Below the pieces are notes generated by a model, which searched no databases, was not told the DNA's origin, and was given only the letters and a program-made list of their open reading frames with translations. Below are positions 59,865 to 64,000 of a DNA stretch of 64,000 bases, piece after piece (within the stretch, counting starts at the first letter, position 1; each line of letters begins with the position of its first letter). The stretch lies in contig CAYGOF010000001.1 in the NCBI GenBank assembly GCA_964351395.1, positions 248,001 to 312,000 on the forward strand, read 5' to 3'. The stretch comes from Imperialibacter sp964351395 (GTDB lineage: Bacteria > Bacteroidota > Bacteroidia > Cytophagales > Cyclobacteriaceae). A program made the position numbers and the translations under genes.

Positions 59865-61322
59865 TCAGTCATCAGCTGACCACCTCCAGTCACCCTGGAT
59901 GCGCAATTTTAGCTTGAGACCCTGATCTTCTAGCAGCTTCCGGGTACTCTCATCATCAAGCTTTGCAGCAGGGAGCTCCTGTGCTCTGTCAAGCTCATAA
60001 AGCATCATGGAGCTGAATCGCACATTGTTGATCAAATGCTCTTCATTAACCAAATCGATGTTATCACAGTCTGCATGATAGCAGTCGTAAACCGAGCGAT
60101 CCAGGTTGCTTACCGGGGCAAAAAAAGGAATACCTTCAAGCATGAAAGACTGATGGTCGCTATGAAGACCGGCTCTATTCGAAAATTTGTTGGTAAATGT
60201 GCTGTCGACTGCTTTGATTCTTTCACCAGCCTCAACAAAAAACTTTTCAGCCTCTAACCTTCCACCAGCATTAAAACCAACTGCGTTAGAAGATGCGTCA
60301 AGGTTAAACACATATTTCAAGTTGTCGATTTGATCAGCTTCCTTCAATGTGTTGACATAGTGTTTAGACCCTAGCAGTCCTTCTTCTTCTCCCATCCACA
60401 TCACGAACTTGAGCGTTCTGCGTGGCTTGATGTTGAGTGCTTTAAATGTGCGGGCAATGTCAATCACTGAAAAAGAACCGATGCCATTGTCGATAGCGCC
60501 AGTGGCCAAATCCCATGAATCAAGGTGACCACCAGTAAGTATGATTTCACCTGCTTTATCCGTACCAGGAATTGTGGCAACAACATTTCGCGCTTTGATT
60601 ACCTCACTGAAATTGGTCATTTCAAGCTTAGCCTTCACACTGCCAGCAGCAAGTTTCTCCTTTAGTGCAAGACCATCCTCATACCCAATACACAAAGCAG
60701 GAATAGCAATCAGACTACCAGTAACAGAAGCAGTGCCTGTTAACAAAACACCACCTTCTACCTGATTAAAGAAAATGATTCCTGCAGCACCATTATCAAT
60801 GGCGAGCTTCGTTTTTTCAGATCTATGTAAATTTTTGGAAGGGTCTACAGTTTCTGGCAATATGCTGATATACACAAATGCAATTTTGCCTTCTACAGCA
60901 CCTGGATTGGCCTCATAGTCTTCCTCAATGCCATTACCCATATCGATGATCTCTCCTTCGAGGTCTACACTTACGGGTGAGTGGGCCAAACTCACTGAGC
61001 TTACTTCCTCCCAGCCTGCGCCACTGCTTAGTTGTGTCTTTATCTCACCCCTACTCCATGACTCTACTTCGAATGGATCATACTCAACCTCGATGCCATA
61101 AGACTTAAATAGGCTGTATGTGTATTCTTCTGCCTTTGCGCCATTTTCAGACCCCGTAAGTCGGTGACCGACTGTCGCCATGCAATCTGCAAGTGTTGGA
61201 TACACTTTAGAATTACCCAATGCCTCTTTATTGATCTGCTCCAGCATATTCACTGGTGGCTTTTGCTCACAGCCAAATACGGCTAGAATGGTTGCGAGGG
61301 AGAAAGCTAAATGTCTTTTCAT
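59865..61322 (-). CDS. M28 family zinc aminopeptidase, lipoprotein
   Basis: 485 residues. The signal ends VFGC with Cys near 18. A PA (protease-associated) domain spans about 130-230. The M28 zinc ligands are visible: H and D in GGHLDSWDLATGAIDNG, Glu pair in GEEEGLLGSKHYV, D in FNLDASSNAVG and H in HSDHQSFMLEG. Exported M28 enzymes of this type remove N-terminal residues from peptides. It is probably transcribed alone, between its own terminator and the 61413-61443 hairpin. Confidence 0.92.
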   Translation of the reverse strand: MKRHLAFSLATILAVFGCEQKPPVNMLEQINKEALGNSKVYPTLADCMATVGHRLTGSENGAKAEEYTYSLFKSYGIEVEYDPFEVESWSRGEIKTQLSSGAGWEEVSSVSLAHSPVSVDLEGEIIDMGNGIEEDYEANPGAVEGKIAFVYISILPETVDPSKNLHRSEKTKLAIDNGAAGIIFFNQVEGGVLLTGTASVTGSLIAIPALCIGYEDGLALKEKLAAGSVKAKLEMTNFSEVIKARNVVATIPGTDKAGEIILTGGHLDSWDLATGAIDNGIGSFSVIDIARTFKALNIKPRRTLKFVMWMGEEEGLLGSKHYVNTLKEADQIDNLKYVFNLDASSNAVGFNAGGRLEAEKFFVEAGERIKAVDSTFTNKFSNRAGLHSDHQSFMLEGIPFFAPVSNLDRSVYDCYHADCDNIDLVNEEHLINNVRFSSMMLYELDRAQELPAAKLDDESTRKLLEDQGLKLKLRIQGDWRWSADD

Positions 61323-61412
61323 TAATTTTCGTTTAGGTTAGTCATGCGATTTACTAACAAATCGGCAGAGTCAAAAAGGTATTTTTATTGATGGCTCAAT
61401 TTTAGGGAAATA

Positions 61413-61443
61413 AAAAAGCCCCGGGGACGACGTCCTCAGGGCC
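61413..61443 (-). terminator. Terminator of the NifU-like gene
   Basis: On the minus strand GCCCTGAGGACG pairs with CGTCCCCGGGGC (two imperfect pairs), followed by TTTTTTATTT. Confidence 0.65.
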
Positions 61444-61467
61444 AAATACCAAACATATCTTTTTTAC

Positions 61468-62049
61468 TTAAAGGCTTACAGCCTCTACAGACTGAACTTC
61501 AGGCACCATTCTTTTGAGTAAGTTTTCAATGCCCGCTTTCAGCGTCACCATACTCGAGGGGCATCCGCTGCAAGAGCCTTGCAATGCTACCTTCACAATA
61601 CCATCCTCAAAATTCTGGAATACAATTGCACCTCCATCCGATTCAACAGCCGGCTTGATGTATTCATCCAATATACTCTTGATGTTTTTAACAACATCAG
61701 GGTCACTTTCAAGAATCTCATTTTGAAGCGGATCAGCTTTTACCAAAACTGGCTTTTCACTTTCTAAGTATTCCTTGATATGAATTTTCAATTGATCTTG
61801 AATATCAATCCATTCTACGTTTTCGTCCTTTGTGATCGTCACAAAGTTGTTCATGTAGAATACCCTCTTCACAAACGAATAGTTGAAAAGCTCCTTAGCC
61901 AGTGGTGCATGCTCTGCACTTGCCTCATCAGGAAAATCGTAGTTCTCTCCTTCACCAACAAGCATAAAATTCGCAACAAATTTTAATGAATTGGGATTGG
62001 GATTGTTTTCCAGGTAAAGGTTAACAAGTCTATTGCTTTTGGTAATCAT
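61468..62049 (-). CDS. NifU-like iron-sulfur scaffold protein
   Basis: 193 residues. An N-terminal Nfu_N domain (about 1-90, ENNPNPNSLKFVANFML) and a C-terminal NifU domain (about 110-193) with the cluster motif CSGCPSS in LQGSCSGCPSSMVTLKAGIE. It carries or transfers 4Fe-4S clusters. I chose the ATG at 62049; an in-frame ATG 24 bp upstream is also possible but adds a non-conserved hydrophobic stretch. The flanking genes do not explain a special partner. Confidence 0.9.
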   Translation of the reverse strand: MITKSNRLVNLYLENNPNPNSLKFVANFMLVGEGENYDFPDEASAEHAPLAKELFNYSFVKRVFYMNNFVTITKDENVEWIDIQDQLKIHIKEYLESEKPVLVKADPLQNEILESDPDVVKNIKSILDEYIKPAVESDGGAIVFQNFEDGIVKVALQGSCSGCPSSMVTLKAGIENLLKRMVPEVQSVEAVSL

Positions 62050-62103
62050 GGTTGTGTTAATTAATAAGTGCAAAGTAACAGCTAATCAACCGAAATTGCA
62101 GGC

Positions 62104-63381
62104 TTATTGTTCCAATTCTCTCTTATCAATGATACAGGCTACAAGAGAGTCACCCACAACATTGGGGATTGTTCTCAACATGTCGAGCGGTCGATCCACT
62201 GCCAAAATCAACGCCAGTCCCTCAGCTTCAACTCCTATCGCACCCAATACAATTAACTGCATGATGATGCCAGCACCTGGCACAGCCGGAGCCCCCATCG
62301 ACGCCAAAGCGGAAGTGAAAATAATGATGATATATTGAGCAAGGGTTAGGTCGTGGCCAAAGGCTTGCGCAATAAAAACTGCTGACACCGCCTGATGTAC
62401 AGCGGTACCATGCATGTTGATGGTGATGCCTAAAGGAAGCACAAAACCAGCCACTTCATTACTGACGCCAAGGTTCTTCTCAGTGCACTCGAGTGTAATT
62501 GGCAATGTAGCAGCACTTGAACTAGTAGAGAATGCAAGCAATTGTGCTGGAACAAGTGCTCGCAAAAACTCGAAATATTTAAACCTTGTAAAGGTTCTCA
62601 CAAGTACCGGATAAAGCCCAAACATCACAGCAAGAAGAGCTGCAATGAAAACCAATGCAAAAATTCCAAGTACTTTCAATATGGCGATGGCATCTGCAGG
62701 ACTGTTGCCCGCCATGTCAACGATGAGGGCACCAATTAACGCAAAAACCCCAATGGGCGCATACTTCATGATGATGTTGACCATCTTAAGGATGACCTCA
62801 TTTACTCCTTCAAAAAAGCCAATGAGTCCCTGTACTTTATCACGTGGTGACAAAACAATACCCAGACCAAAAAGTATAGCAAAAAAAATCACCTGAAGCA
62901 TGTTTCGGTTGTCCTGGGAAGCAAAGAATATATTCCCTGGCACAATATCTTCTATGATCTGAAGCGGGCCTGAATCTTTTACAGATTTGGCTGCTCCCAT
63001 TCTGGAATCTACATCGTCGGCATATTTTAGCTTAATTTCGTCCCTTTTTTCAACAGAAAGGTATTTCCCTGGTTGAAAGGAAATGGCAAAAATCAGTCCT
63101 ATCAAGGCGCTTAGCAGCGTGATTACAAGAAACAGTCCAAGTGTGCGTGACCCGATACGGGTAAGCTTTGTTAAATCGGATAAGCTGGCAATTCCTAGAA
63201 TAATGGTTACCAGCACAAGCGGTACTGCTACAAGCTTCAGCAAGTTGACGAATATTGACCCGAAAGGCTTTACCCAGTCGACAGTAAAATCTACCCAGCC
63301 AAAATTACTTGCAAGCAATCCCCACAAAATCCCCAGCACCATGCCAATAAGTATCTGGGAATGCAGTGGCAGTTTTTTCAT
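62104..63381 (-). CDS. Dicarboxylate/amino acid:cation symporter (DAACS family)
   Basis: 425-residue transporter of the GltP/DctA/SLC1 family. The N-terminal MKKLPLHSQILIGMVLGILW, the hairpin-1 Ser-rich motif AFSTSSSAATLP (usual SSSSATLP form) and the substrate/sodium motif GITINMHGTAVHQA (usual NMDGT) are visible. The C-terminal DRPLDMLRTIPNVVGD has the usual R-T-x-x-N-x-x-G-D. The Asp of NMDGT is His here. It is followed upstream on the same strand by a second copy of this family (63392 on). Substrate is a dicarboxylate or amino acid, not resolvable. Confidence 0.92.
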   Translation of the reverse strand: MKKLPLHSQILIGMVLGILWGLLASNFGWVDFTVDWVKPFGSIFVNLLKLVAVPLVLVTIILGIASLSDLTKLTRIGSRTLGLFLVITLLSALIGLIFAISFQPGKYLSVEKRDEIKLKYADDVDSRMGAAKSVKDSGPLQIIEDIVPGNIFFASQDNRNMLQVIFFAILFGLGIVLSPRDKVQGLIGFFEGVNEVILKMVNIIMKYAPIGVFALIGALIVDMAGNSPADAIAILKVLGIFALVFIAALLAVMFGLYPVLVRTFTRFKYFEFLRALVPAQLLAFSTSSSAATLPITLECTEKNLGVSNEVAGFVLPLGITINMHGTAVHQAVSAVFIAQAFGHDLTLAQYIIIIFTSALASMGAPAVPGAGIIMQLIVLGAIGVEAEGLALILAVDRPLDMLRTIPNVVGDSLVACIIDKRELEQ

Positions 63382-63391
63382 GAGCCAGCGA

Positions 63392-64000
63392 TTATGATTG
63401 AGTAAGGATATTGTCTCTTGTCAGTTCAGGATCGAGCTCCCCTTCTGTCGAGGCCACAACCACAGCTACGGCTGCGTCGCCAGTCAAATTGACCATCGTT
63501 CTTACCATATCCAGGATTCTATCGGGCGCTACTATAAGCGCAATACCCGCAGTGGGGATACCCACCGATTCAAGCACAATAACTAACATCACCATACCGG
63601 CTCCAGGTACTCCTGCAGACCCTACAGCCGCAAGGGTGGCCGTAAGCACAATCATGATTTGCTGTGTAATCGTAAGATTAAGATCAAGTGCCTGAGCAAT
63701 AAATATGGCCGCAACGCCCTGATAAAGACTCGTACCATTCATATTGATGGTCGCACCAAGCGGTAAAACAAAACTGGATACCTCCTCAGATACACCCAGT
63801 TCTTTCTCCACTATTTCCATCGTGACAGGCAACGTAGCAGAGCTTGAGCTAGTACTGAAGCCGAGCAACATAGCTGGCCGCATACCTTTAAAAAAGTCTT
63901 TATACTTTATTTTTGAAAACGCCTTCAGAAACAGCGGATACACCACAGCCATCATTAACATAAGGCCTGCAAGCACTGTCATAGAATACCACAGTAATGC
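63392..64000 (-). CDS. Second DAACS-family symporter, partial (5' end outside the window)
   Basis: The frame is open to the end of the window, so the N-terminal half is missing; about 202 residues are visible. They show GFSTSSSSATLP, GATINMNGTSLYQG (Asn in place of the usual Asp of NMDGT), VGSAGVPGAGMVM and DRILDMVRTMVNLTGD. The stop is 10 bp before the start of the other symporter, so the two are a tandem pair on one transcript. The motif differences suggest different substrates or ion coupling. Confidence 0.88.
   Translation of the reverse strand, partial: ALLWYSMTVLAGLMLMMAVVYPLFLKAFSKIKYKDFFKGMRPAMLLGFSTSSSSATLPVTMEIVEKELGVSEEVSSFVLPLGATINMNGTSLYQGVAAIFIAQALDLNLTITQQIMIVLTATLAAVGSAGVPGAGMVMLVIVLESVGIPTAGIALIVAPDRILDMVRTMVNLTGDAAVAVVVASTEGELDPELTRDNILTQS

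Overview
The window looks like a chromosomal segment of a pigmented member of the Bacteroidota, most likely order Cytophagales. Reasons: promoter-like elements of the Bacteroidota type (TTTG, about 19 bp, TAnnTTTG), little sign of Shine-Dalgarno sequences, a Rho with a long charged N-terminal insert, a PorE-like type IX secretion protein, an RluB with a basic N-terminal tail, and a short C-terminal-type NusA. I cannot name the genus. No phage, insertion sequence, CRISPR array or rRNA operon was seen. Most of the window is ordinary housekeeping sequence with a few accessory blocks.

Layout. 1-6.7 kb: end of a saccharopine-dehydrogenase-like gene, rho, serS, a prolyl oligopeptidase and a GNAT acetyltransferase. 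7.1-13.8 kb: a carotenoid locus with a CruF-like gene, a MerR regulator carrying cobalamin-photoreceptor (CarH/LitR) motifs, an ECF sigma factor, crtI, crtB, a fused CrtYcd-type lycopene cyclase, ispH and crtZ. 14-18.1 kb: dipeptidase, a cytochrome-b5-like protein, an N-acetylhexosamine kinase, murQ and an unknown gene (probably cell-wall recycling). 18.2-18.9 kb: a DUF433/DUF5615 toxin-antitoxin pair, followed by a displaced second copy of the 3' end of the unknown gene. 19-26 kb: small lipoproteins, SprT-like, der, initiator tRNA, era, a BASS transporter, an acyltransferase and purM.

26.5-31.3 kb (minus strand): porE-like gene, an unknown gene and a two-gene iron-sulfur/membrane redox module. 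31.4 kb: tRNA-Phe. 31.7-40.2 kb: a three-gene operon of exported proteins, namely a 1355-residue TPR-CHAT protease-like protein, a PD40/OmpA envelope protein and a 751-residue protein of unknown function. A perfect 30-bp palindrome lies just upstream. This operon is the best candidate in the window for an undescribed system.

40.2-45.1 kb (minus): rluB, scpB, a DksA/TraR-like gene, hpf, xerC-type recombinase, rpsU and an acyl-CoA dehydrogenase. 45.3-48.7 kb: ugd, galE and rfbB with overlapping starts. 48.7-50.2 kb: cysS. 50.4-55 kb: rimP-nusA-infB behind a consensus promoter and a terminator-like leader hairpin. 55-64 kb: a tiny membrane protein, a sugar nucleotidyltransferase, an SSS symporter, a DJ-1/PfpI lipoprotein, a secreted unknown protein, an M28 peptidase, a NifU-like protein and two tandem dicarboxylate/amino-acid symporters, the last one cut by the window end.

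The carotenoid locus reads as a self-contained light-response unit: a B12 photoreceptor-repressor, a sigma factor with its own promoter, and enzymes from IPP/DMAPP supply (IspH) through phytoene, lycopene and beta-carotene to hydroxylated xanthophyll.
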